Shown here: positions 12,613 to 23,159 of the stretch, one piece after another
Position numbering within the stretch: the stretch's first letter is position 1
Layout of the letters: each line of letters opens with the position of its first letter
Source: Warburgia ugandensis
Lineage: Eukaryota; Streptophyta; Magnoliopsida; Canellales; Canellaceae
Length of the DNA stretch: 64,000 nt
NCBI GenBank assembly: GCA_035236585.1
Contig: CP141127.1
Coordinates: 72,583,495 to 72,647,494 of the forward strand
Direction of reading: 5' to 3'
Program-made: the position numbers and the translations under genes
The notes under the pieces: generated by a model
What the model was told of the DNA's origin: nothing
What the model saw: only the letters and a program-made list of their open reading frames with translations
Databases searched by the model: none

Positions 12613-13158
12613 CCTAAGCATTTCATGGTATGTCCTTATGGAAGCTACTGTCAGTGCATTAAACAATATTTTAACTTTTTCGTTTATAGAGAAGGGAAAA
12701 AGTTTAATCCTCACTATGCCTAAGGCTATGTTTTCTGTAATCTATATGGTACATACTTCATCTAATATCTTAATATATAGGTAAGGACTCTCACTATCTA
12801 GGCCATGAAACTTTGGAAATAACTGGATTACTCTTGTTTTTAACTCTACTGCACCAACATTTGGAGGTAGAATAACATAGGATGGGATGCTAGTTCATGT
12901 TGGCTGTAAATAGTATTTTATAGTTCTTCCATGAGGATGATAATAAAAATCATTATCCCCATGATTACTCTATTGGTCTCACTCTTTGTTTTCATTCCTT
13001 CTCCAAACTCTGTGCATTAGATGATTGTTTCTCCTTGGTAAAGTTTAATACTCATCATCGTTTAGAGGTGGTGGTTCCTCATTCAATATGAGTGGAGGAC
13101 CTTAATCACCTCTATTACTTCCATATGGTGAGCTACCCCTAGATTGGCGATTAGTCAT
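12613..13158 (-). pseudogene. Tat/Athila-like gag, N-terminal part (single copy)
   Basis: Translation on the minus strand from the ATG at 13158-13156 begins MTNRQSRGSSPYGSNRGD. It continues, through stops, with ELKTRVIQLFPKFHGLDSES, PYLYIKILDEVCTI and LGIVRIKLFPFSINEKVKIL, then the segment ending YHEMLREF. This is the capsid-like part of plant Tat/Athila gag (ELK..LI..LP.F.GL..EDPY..L..F..VC..., LRLFPFSL..KAK.WL). Its C-terminal half is the part amplified in the array to the left. Several stops and TGG-to-stop changes disable it. Gag would form the particle that packages the element RNA. Confidence 0.75.
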
Positions 13159-14336
13159 TGATAGTGACTAATCTAGTTGTATGTTATTTTGTTTGTGCTT
13201 GACTAACTGCCCAATTTTATCATGTATCCAAAAGTGCATAAAATGAGAGAATTTTTTCCATTTTTTTTTTTTTTTTATGGGAAAAACTACCCTAAATGAT
13301 GCAACCTAAATGCTAATGATGAATAATGATATAGCACACAATTTAAACAACCCTAAAGCTAACAAGCAGACAATTTGAATGTCTTAAATTTGGTGGGGGA
13401 GAAGCTTTTAGATTAGCCTAATCTAATGCTCCCCCTCTCTTTCACACCTGCCCTAATGCTAACTAGTTAGATTACAACCTAACCAACTGCTTCACACCCT
13501 CTTCACTTAGCTTAGTTAGTATGAGTCATCGAATGTGCTGACAGAGCTAGTCATTTAAATACTAGTACAATCAATTAGACAGGGACCACTAGAGTAGCAA
13601 TGGGTCGCCTCCTTCCAAGGGGGTCCTACAAGCATGTGAGGGCCTCTATTGGTCTTTTGTAATTAATTTTTAAGTTAATTTGGGAGGGTAGATTATGCAC
13701 TTGTGGTGATTATCCTATGTATGCCAAGAGGTGGTAACAAAATCCACCACTTATCTCATGGGGTCGTGCACTTACTAATTAATTTCCATACTCTATAGCA
13801 GTTCGATCAAAAGACAAATATGCCCTAAAATGCTATTAAAAAGTAATAAACTAATACAAGCTTTAAAATGCAACAAGTATAAACTATGGTATCTATATGC
13901 AATTATGCTACCAAAGAATAATGCAAGATTATTTTAATTATACAAACCTAATTTAAGAATTATAAGGAGTTATGATTGCTCATAGTGGGATCCTCAATAA
14001 AGTCTACTCGTACAAGGGTGGAACCATTTATATTCCACCTTCACTTGTAAGTTATGATGGTCCACCCTTGACATATATTATTACAAACTTTTTAAATGAA
14101 TTGTGATTAAAAAATACAATTCGTCTTCATTATAATTCACTCAAAATAAAATTAGCTATCCTAATTAAGATCTCCTTTAATTCCTTTTCCAATTTCCTAC
14201 AAAATCAAAAATAGCAATAAGTACTAAATTTCAAGAAAGGGAGTGATTATGCAATGAAATAATTAAAAAATGTACCTAAAATGCTTAGAATGCTAACCTA
14301 AATTTTTTTTTAATTTTATGAAAACTCTATTGCGGG
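13159..14336 (-). mobile_element. Untranslated leader of the Tat/Athila-like element
   Basis: This lies between the primer site and the gag start. There are no coding motifs. It includes a poly-T run near 13259-13276 and a GC-richer passage around 13600-13760. Long non-coding leaders in this position are usual for Tat/Athila elements. Confidence 0.5.
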
Positions 14337-14354
14337 TCCCTAACAACAGCGCAA
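14337..14354 (-). other. Degenerate primer binding site, tRNA-Asp type
   Basis: Read on the minus strand, TTGCGCTGTTGTTAGGGA is close to TGGCGCCGTTGCCGGGGA, the tRNA-Asp-complementary site typical of Athila/Tat elements. Most differences are C-to-T or G-to-A changes expected from decay of methylated DNA. This primer type separates the element from the tRNA-Met-primed gypsy elements in the same window. Confidence 0.6.
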
Positions 14355-14357
14355 AAA

Positions 14358-15144
14358 ACTTGTTATTTTTTGCAAGTTCTCGAGTTATTGTAGTATAATG
14401 TGTGCAAGTAAGGGTTAATCTGACAAGGACTCGACTTAAAAAGTGGGAGTTTAAATAAAATTTAAATTAATAGAATTAATATAAATTAGAATTAGACAGC
14501 AATACACTAAAACAAACTCAAATTTATTGCTTAAATAAAAATTAAAAATGGTTTAACTCTATTAATATTGCGCTAGCCCAATCTATATCTACTAAAGCAT
14601 TGTGAGTGGTCTTGGAGAAAATAGGAAAGTGACATACATTTCTTAAGTTACCTCTTGTTTTTACCCTAGCTACTAGATAATCTATAATTCAGTCCTTTGG
14701 ATCACCATATGAATATCTTCACTCTTAGCAATGCTTGAAATGGACCTTGTTATTAAGGTTGAGAAGTCTCTGCGTCCTTTACAGTAACTTCTTCTCTATT
14801 TGTGTTGAGCTTCTCCATTTCTTGCCCAAGATCTTTTTCATCATCGAAGCTAGATGGCTTTCTCAAAGAATTCATAGATTCATCAAATAAAATATGAACG
14901 GACTTTTTTTGCATAGATTCGTCAAATAATAAGGTAATCCTTATTATTTTTCAAAATGAAATATTTGCAATCAAATGAATGAAGATATGAAACCTTAATT
15001 TTCCTACCTTTCCAAGGTTCACATGGAGTCCTTTTCAAAATACATCTCATGGTGCACCTGTTCAAGACAAAGCAGGTTGTGTTAATATCTTTTGCCCAAG
15101 CTAGCTAAGATCAACTCTCCCAAGTTATAACATTTCAGCAAAGT
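14358..15144 (-). mobile_element. Probable 5' LTR portion of the Tat/Athila-like element
   Basis: This starts next to the tRNA-Asp-like primer site, with TGTTATTTTTTGC (LTR end in minus sense) at about 14361. No second copy exists in the window, so the LTR length is unknown. It is cut at 15145 by the insertion of a solo LTR and may resume at 17778. Confidence 0.4.
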
Positions 15145-17772
15145 TGTGACGACCCAGGTTTTCTCATGCATTTTTAAATGCAATACCTAATTTCCTAAGG
15201 CGGGATGCATCCTTATTTGAAAACCATTCTATAAAAAACCATGCAATGCAGCGGAAAACCTTTAGTTTTAAACTCATTTTTGAAAACCTGAGTGTCATTT
15301 GCCTTCACAACAACCAAAGTAGTTTTTGAAAAACTTCAGAAATCATAAATATTTTTTCCCAGGTCTTTCCAGTCACAACACACAGCCCAACTGTAATTAA
15401 ATACAACTTCATGTCCAAAGGGTTGAGAGTTTACTTACATGTATAACTTTCTTCTTTTTGATTCACTTGCTCGTAGCACTAATATCTTCCTGAGACGTCT
15501 TCTATTTATGAGTGGAACTATCCTGAAAAATGTTAAGGATAGAGTGAGTATATACTATACTCAGTAGGAGTCTATCACTACTAGTTTTATAATGCATGCA
15601 ATGTTTTAAAATCATATGCTCTTTCCAAAACATGTGCATGTCTGAATACTCAAGTTCAACATCGACATCAAAATCCATTGTCAAACTGAAATACTAACGA
15701 CTTAAAGGATCATATAATCCAAAATTGAAAGTATCATATACATATATATATCATAGCATTATGATATGCATAAAATGCTTCATGGAATCCAACTCATGGA
15801 TCTCTAGTATGGTATGGTCGACCAACCTCATATCATGCCATATGCAATGCACATAAATCATCAAACCATAGGGTCCACTATGCCCATGACCTCCTCGCCG
15901 TGTGGTCCCCGGGTACCTGAGGACACTCGGTCATAGCCTCCACGGGGCTTATGACAGGTCGACCCAGTGCCGTGACACCAGTGGTAGCCCCCTGTACTAC
16001 TTGCAGTCGACATAGGGACTTGCCTCTTTTTGGGCGTGGTACCCATCCACCTATTAGTGGTAGAGGCCGGGTGGCCAACCCAGATCCCTTGGCATAGCAC
16101 CCACAGGCTTACTTGCTCAAATCACATAAGATTAAAGAAGCCAAAACCTCTTGTTAAAACTTGTCCTCTTTGGGTCCCTCACAACTGCCTGGCCCTCGGC
16201 ACTCCAGCGTCTTTTGGCAACCCTCAAGGACATGCAATCTTTGCAAGTACTTAAATCATGCAATGTATGCACTTGTTTGCAACCCATATATGTGCATAAT
16301 GTATATGCAATCATTTCAAAACATGGCTATGTACAAAGCATTTATCATGCATGCAAATCAAGTCATATATTTAAAACACATGTTCTCAAAATAATAATAG
16401 TTCTTTTAAAAGAATCTAATAGTGATAGAGCACCTACCTGGCTAGGTCGCGCTAACCCATTTGTCCTCGTACGCTCCTGAACATGGTTTAGGGACTCAAG
16501 GTTAGTTTGACCCATCTTTTATAGGTTTTAGAGTAGTTGGGTCTTATTACTTAGGCATTAGGGGTCCATCCCTATGCCTATGGGTGTCCTAAGGTCCTAA
16601 TTGAGCCTTGGTATTATCAATTTTCCAAAGGTCTAGTGGCCACGCCCCACCATCCTATTCTAAGGGTCATGCCCACCTTTGATTGGCCTTGATCATGAAT
16701 TTTATAGTTTGGATGTGTCCACGTCGTCGACACGAACACAACGCCTTTTGCGACGCCTCAATCGGAGCTCTAGATCTCAAGTTATAAGTGTTTTAGTGTC
16801 GCACGTACATAAGACCCTTAAGAATTAAAAGACGGAATGCTAGGGCGCTACACGTCAGCGTCATGCGCCCTGGCTTCCTTAACAAACCAAAAACGACGCC
16901 TTTGCTAGCGCACTGTGCGTTTGCGGCGTGCTCCTTAGCGGGCGCGCCTGCAGACGCGCGGTACGCTCCGCCCGTTTTCCTCTTTAGCGGGCGCGCCCAT
17001 TTGGTTCCTCTCAAACGCGTTCGACACGTCTCGTCTGTTTGGGCGTCTTGGTCGTTAGGGGACCGGGGCGTCCTTGGGATGCCCTGGTTCGTCCCTGAGG
17101 AACCAGTGCGGCCCTGAGGACGTCCCAAGGTCCTTGGTGACTCCCTAGAGACCTATTCCCCATGGATTTTTATGCAAAAACCTAGGGAAACCGAGCTTAG
17201 AACTGTGGGTGAGATGGGTTTGGGGATTTTTTGTGCGTACCTGCTTCGTGGCCGGTTTTCTCTCCATGTTTTCTCCTCTAGGTCGCTGCTCCTCAACGGG
17301 TTTTCTCCCACATTTTGGGCTACCATTAGAGGCGCCCAAGAGCTCTATTTATAGGGCTTTTAAAGAGGGTTCTGGAGGGGTTCTAAACGCCTTTCAATGG
17401 CGGTGGAGAAACCTCCAGAATGGCGGTGGTTTCTCCTTGAAACACCGACGTTCCAGAAACCTCTAAGAGGTTGAAGATGAAGGGTGCCTGTATCAAAACA
17501 GGCCCCTGTGTTTTGCAGTTAAATCCGTTTTTGTAAAAATTTACAGTTTTGCCCCTGAACTTCAAAGGGCTATAACTTGCTCAGTTTAACTCCGTTTTAA
17601 GTGATTTTGGTCTTGTTGGATTCCTTTTTTCAAGACGCACCTAATGGTATCATTTTTAGGACCAAATTTCTGGGTTCAGTCAGGGTGAATAGTGAAATGA
17701 CTAAAATACCCTTATCTTCAAAAACTGAACTTTTCATGGGATTTTAATATTACAAAAATTGGGGTCATTACA
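15145..17772 (-). mobile_element. Solo LTR, gypsy family A (2.6 kb)
   Basis: It begins TGTGACGACCC and ends GGGGTCATTACA, and is flanked by the perfect 5-bp duplication AAAGT (15140-15144 and 17773-17777). It is highly similar to the two LTRs of the complete element at 23160-31633 and, in reverse orientation, to 49110-51648. There is no primer site or polypurine tract next to it, so it is a solo LTR left by recombination between two LTRs. The sense strand is minus, judged from the complete copy. The ORFs inside recur in the other copies because the DNA is shared; they resemble no known protein. Confidence 0.9.
17346..17353 (-). promoter_or_regulatory. TATA box of the family A solo LTR
   Basis: TATAAATA on the minus strand, about 420 bp from the LTR 5' end in sense orientation. 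It is conserved at the same place in all four family A LTRs. A CpG-rich tract follows in the transcribed direction. Confidence 0.55.
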
Positions 17773-17777
17773 AAAGT

Positions 17778-20700
17778 TTTCTCGTATGCTAACCTGAAGG
17801 TCAATGTATGCAAACAAGGATGAACAAAAGACCATCCTTTGTTCAAATGACAAGTTAGTTTTCTGCTGGTTGCCTTTGCTGTATGGGCGGAGCCACCATG
17901 TGATAATGGCTCCTTTTTTCTGTATTTAATGTTTTTAGCTGGCACAATCCTTTCTCCCGTGTGGAAGATATGAGAAGACTCTTATAAGACATGCCCTAAC
18001 TTTCCAGTGACGGCCTATCCTTCCCAGTTCAAGATGATAAGCTGTGGAAGTTTCTTAGCATTAATGTGGTATGGCCCTGAGAGGCTTTCGGAGCTGTTTT
18101 GGTACGGATGAAGCTGCTTGGTTGGAAATCTCCATCTCCGTCTTATCTTGAACATATAAACATGCAATACACTTCCTCGTAGCACTAAAATCACATCAAT
18201 GGGCCAGATTCTTTGGCTCTAAGATGCCAAGATGAGAGACTTGATTGAATGGAGCTTCGTGATTGGATCCTTGGTTTGCAGAAATATATTGGGCCGAAGT
18301 CGTGTCGGCAGCCTGAGTTCTTGTTCCCTTCTGTTTGTGGGCCTTGATACGCCAGGCCTCGTTTGTATTAGAGTGCGTTCGTTGCATGCTAATCGAGCTC
18401 ATGCGACAACTAATATTTTACCATGCTTTATTTGGTATGGGGTCAAAGTGGGACGTTTTTGTGACTACCCTTGGATCCTTTCTGTTGAACATTAGCTTTT
18501 CATCGCCTGGGAAAAAATACAAAAGCAAACTAAACAGGTCTTTTGAGCAATAAAATGGGAGCGTCTATAACGGCATCATTTCTAAAACAATAATATTCTT
18601 AATACTAACAAGTAACCACTTAAAAAGAGATAACTTTAATGTCGACCAAAACACAGGCATTGTAGAAAATTTAACAAAGAAGGAAAGAAAAAGAAACACT
18701 ATGGCATGGTATATACCGATGCCGAGGCTGCTCCTAGGATTTTCGTGAACTAGAACATGGGATACAAGAACTGGATGCATGTCAAAACAACATATTAATA
18801 ACCTTGCTATTATGGTTTTTAAGAAGATTTCAGAGACTACTGAAGTTCGGGAGAAGGCTTTACGGTGAAATTATAGTCGATGACGTGCATCTTATTATAG
18901 TGAACACCAACCCTGATCGTGAACTATAGCTTATATGTCCCCATTTGCATTTGTAAAACCCAATACACTGAAATGGAGCTCCGTCGTTGATTGAAGATCA
19001 TATAATCCTATTGTTTATTCTTTTGTGATTTTTGCACTCTCAACCTGGTAACTCGCATCTTAAAGGCCAAGACTATATAGTATAGGGATAACTACCAAGA
19101 ATAAGCTTCTCCGTGGGTTTTGGGTGCCTCAAAATGGAGATAGAATTTAAATTTAGAGTCCTGAAAAGAGTCCAGCTGGAAGTCTTTTTTTTTTTTTTTT
19201 TTTGGGTAGTATCTGCTCATCGTGTTTCCAATGGCTTAGGGCTTTAGATAGGCTAGATATCAAGTTTCGTGCCAATTGGATGCTTTTGGCCTATGTTTCT
19301 GTGGTCAAAAATTATAACTATGCATTTTAATCATTCTTCAAAGACCCAATAAGTGATTAGGATCCTCCAAATACATTGATTTCTTGTGAGTTTCCTAATT
19401 TGATACAGTAAACAAGATGAATGATTTAGATCTACAAAAAGTGTTTCACCATATATGAAAGTGGTGTGTGCCCTTTTTCCATCTTCACTCTTACCAAGAT
19501 TCTTAATTTATGTAAAATGTAAAAGAAGCATATAATCCCTTGTAAAAGAAGTATATATAGTCCCTTCGGAGAAGCCAATATATTCATGAACAGCTATTTG
19601 GAGCCTTAGAACATCGATACAATTATCCTAGACAGCATAGCTTGGGCTATTTGTTCCAAAATAAGTTTATCAGACTTATAGGCTGCAAATAGGAGGAAAA
19701 AATTTCACTATTTCAGAATGAGTTAGATCGTGATTCTTGTTCCTGCCGCAAAACCGCCCCAAAAGATGGTTTGAGAGATCGTGGATATAGAAGCTTTCTA
19801 CTTCGAGCATGAAATGCCATTGCGTAGTGGTTGCCGTTTCTCAAACGTGAAAACTGATCCTCAAAACGGACATTTCCTTGCGTGGATGGCTAGAATTCCT
19901 CATCTTGATCCTATCATCCGTGCATGCTTTGTCTGTGGTGATGGCGGTGGGACCTATCATCCATCCCGAGTGAACGAAGACATGGATGTGGCCTTTGTAT
20001 TGTGTTTTATATGTTAGTTAGAGAAGACTAGCCATAAGATGCCAAATTACACAAATCTAAAGTATGAGTAGGGTCGGATGATTGGGGATACATGCCGCTT
20101 AGTTTGAGGACACATCTCAGATAGGCCATGCACCAAAATCTTCTCCGCAGTTTGGATGATCCAATTCGTAGCCACTATTATCCTTTCGCCAAAAAGTCGA
20201 ACCAATCATTGAGTAGTCAAAAAATTATGAACAAGTGCTTACCTAATTCTACAATTAACACAAATACTGACGACGAAAATGGTGATTGTTCCTGCTTAAC
20301 ATACTAAGAGGCTGTATGGCACAGGGATAAGGATCCATTGATCTGAGTCATCAATTTAAGTTATTTCGTCAGCTTCTTTTTTCAGCAATTTTATCTATGT
20401 TTTAGTGCTGCAAATAGCAGGGAGAAAAGCAGTATGCGCATATCACTCATTCACAAGCTTTTATGTGTCGAAAGACTCTAAAAGTCATAAGATCTACGCA
20501 AACGCCTGATTAGAGAAGCATCTTGATTGCTGATTATGGTCAATTAGCGGTTTAGTAAATTAATCCAGAAAACCTGGGCCACGTTAAGACAACCTGTTTG
20601 GGGTTGTCAACATGGGTGGTTTCAATTGGCCACAGCGAGCATTCGCAAACTTATAATCCCTCTCTTGACGTTTTATGGTCTAAGGAGGCCCAGTCGGCTT

Positions 20701-22259
20701 TGCCTACGGATGCAAAAGGTGGAAGACAACGACTGGTGCAACCATTTCATGCGGTTGTTTCAACAGATGGTCTAAGTTCAGGTTAACCACGTTTAGACTA
20801 GATAAACCATCTTTTTAAGACCAAACATTGAGAAGAAATGACATAAAACTTGTTCCAGATCCTGTGCCTTTCATTTTTATTCTCAATAAGTTAGGTCAGG
20901 TTAGTTGAAGTGGTCCCAGACCCATATGCACTTAAATTTGGCTTATTGGAGCGAATGCTAATCCTAGGACGGATAGAAATTGACCCAACGCATATAAAAA
21001 TATTCGACAGAAATTTCACTATCATGTGATAACGCAGCTTTAAACTGGTCATTGGTGTTAGCGAAGTAGCCACCCACCTTATCATGTCTTGACTATATGG
21101 TTGTTTCTTCCCTCGAAATCCTCCTGCTAGAAAAGATCTTGATCATTTGTGAACGTAATTACAGCACCTAATGATCGATAAAGGTCGCGAGTATTACATA
21201 GACGAATAATTCTACTGATACGGCGCCATCACATAGCTAGTAACTGTGTAGTTCACTACATTTTCCTTGAAGGACCCCACCTGCAGTTGATCTCGTCCTT
21301 CATCTGATTTCTCTTCGTTCAGATATCTATTACCCCAAAATTTGGGAGCAATGGATGATTATAGGATCTGCAGGAATGGCATTTTTATCACCAGAAACCA
21401 ACGACAGTTATAAACTTTATATCAGCAATTGTCCACATTCAACAAGCAAAAGCACATTCTTTTTTGGATGGTAGAATCGCTCATTCATCGTGATTTTTGG
21501 GCTACAAGATATCCGAACTCACACAAATCAAATGGACGGTTCAGATCAATATTAGGAGGGTTCTTTCATGGAAAAAGCGGGCCGGGACGAACTAGCCCTG
21601 TGGTCGCGTCCTATAGCGGCACTGCTTCCTTTACTACTTATCTCGCTACTGCTCACCTGCAAAGAGAAACAAAGAGGTGGTGCTGTAAACTCCCGCACGC
21701 CACTGCTCCTGTTTGCAGCACAAGCCGTCCACCCCAAACACAATGTAAAAGCTCCCGCTTTGTAAAAGGGCAAGGACGTCCAAAGCCAAAGGGAAGGCCT
21801 TTATTATTTGTTTTTTGGTAAACCCAAGGAAAGGCCTTCAAAAAGTCATAAGACTAAGCTTCTTACTTGAAGGGAGCAAGTATGACAAGTCACTAGCATT
21901 AGTAACTTGCTTTAGATTATTAACTTAGTTTATTTAATGTCATGCCGTATTCATGACTCCAAGTCGTAAGTCATTTGAATTGTATTTTTTACTCACGTAG
22001 TTCCCCCTCCTACGTATATTGAATAGAAAGTACATCTGCACCTATCATTATCTTCAAACTCACAGGTCATGTATTGTACACCTTAAAAGCTCCAATGACT
22101 ATCTAATAAAGAAGATCTTTCGGGCATCACTTGTCAGAATGGATTCCAGCAAATGAACGGTTTGGATAATATAATATTAAGGCCACACCTGTGCATGTTG
22201 CTATTGAAGTTCTTATTTTAGACGTTAAACACGGTGTAAAAGAAATATCTCAAGTCTGG
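17778..22259. other. Low-repeat stretch, no gene supported
   Basis: Slightly GC-richer than its surroundings and without LTR, LINE or transposase signals. The longest reading frame (21429-21821, +, 130 codons) has no recognisable motif and is overlapped by frames of similar quality on the other strand. Local features are a 17-base poly-T near 19187 and a short inverted repeat (GAAGGCCTTT ... AAAGGCCTTC) near 21801-21840. It could be host single-copy intergenic DNA or the remainder of the Tat/Athila LTR. Confidence 0.4.
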
Positions 22260-22377
22260 TGTTGGAACCCACTTTTATTTGGTTTCTTAAGAGAATAAAT
22301 TTCTCTTAAAAGAGGGGTACCTAGCTATTTTCTATTCAACAATAGGTAGTAAAGCCCTTGGTTGGGGTTGGTGAACT

Positions 22378-22517
22378 ATGTTAGCAGCTATAAAAACAAT
22401 AGGGTTAAAGTTTGAAATCGAGAAATTCAATGGGAAGAACAACTTTAGCATATGACGGCAAAAAGTGAAAGCTCTCTTGACTTAGTAAGATCAAATTGAC
22501 ATGTTGGTAGGAGAAAG
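22378..22517 (+). pseudogene. Copia gag, N-terminal fragment
   Basis: From the ATG at 22378 the frame reads MLAAIKTIGLKFEIEKFNGK, then NNFSI, a stop in place of Trp, and RQKVKALLT. This is the conserved start of Tnt1-type copia gag (..K.F..LKFDG.NF..W...M). It is cut at 22517 by the long LTR. After removing the LTR and one copy of GAAAG, the frame continues at 35185 as GERPEEMEDEE, so this and the fragment at 35185 are two halves of one gene. Stops show it is dead. Confidence 0.8.
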
Positions 22518-23159
22518 TGTAACGACCTAGGTTTTTATAATACATTTTTATAATTCTTTTTGAAATATCAAGCTCTTAGTTTGTAAAAGTATTTAGAAAA
22601 CAAACAGCAAAAAATATTTTTCATAAAAAGAACCTTTTAAAAAAAAAAATTCGAGTGTCATTTTTCTTTTCTCAAAAAAGATTATTGACAAAATGAGCGC
22701 TACATTTCTATTGAAAATCTAGTAGAGTTTTCTCTATTTTTCGGACATTAGACATTTAACGCATGTCATTGCAAAGTACCTGATAAATACAATTTTATAA
22801 ATAAAAGAACAAGGGAGACTCCATCTCCATCCCATCATATTTTCATACAGGACTTTATATTTTGAAAATAAAAAACTTAACCAAATCAAAATTCATGACC
22901 AGGATCAATCCAGTCACAGTCATACAACCACACTTCAAGTTATATGCCCACATATTCATAGAATAAAGTCATATTAAAGAAAAGTATTACGTCAGTTCGC
23001 TATATCATTAATCATGTTGCAAACCTGTTTGATATAACTATTCAACCCTCTTTGAATCTTTAACACGGTCCGCTGCTCCTCTATCTTATTTCTTCAAACC
23101 TGAAATATTGTAAACAATTTACAATGTCTTAACAAGCTTGCGCTTGTGTAGGCAGTTTC

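Larger units (their letters stand above)
5470..15144 (-). mobile_element. Degenerate Tat/Athila-like Ty3/gypsy retrotransposon
   Basis: Read from right to left it has a tRNA-Asp-like primer site (14337-14354), an untranslated leader, a gag N-terminus (about 13158-12613), a tandem array of gag segments (12612-7297), protease (about 6830-6660) and reverse transcriptase (about 6200-5470). The order gag-protease-RT and the motifs (DLGSSVNLLP, FYEGFNFDMC, YNVLATFHRCMLSIF) are those of plant Tat/Athila elements. RNase H, integrase and the 3' LTR are not seen. All genes are broken by stops and frameshifts. The right border is uncertain because a solo LTR is inserted at 15145; the remainder of this element's LTR could continue after 17777. 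Confidence 0.75.

Noticed and set aside
16030-16254. Reading frame starting MGVVPIHLLVVE that recurs at 24042 and 29940, with antisense partners
   Set aside because: It is repeated only because it lies in copies of the same LTR. The frames differ in length between copies and show no protein motif.
21429-21821. 130-codon frame in the low-repeat stretch
   Set aside because: No motif, competing frames on the opposite strand, and no start or splice context that favours it.
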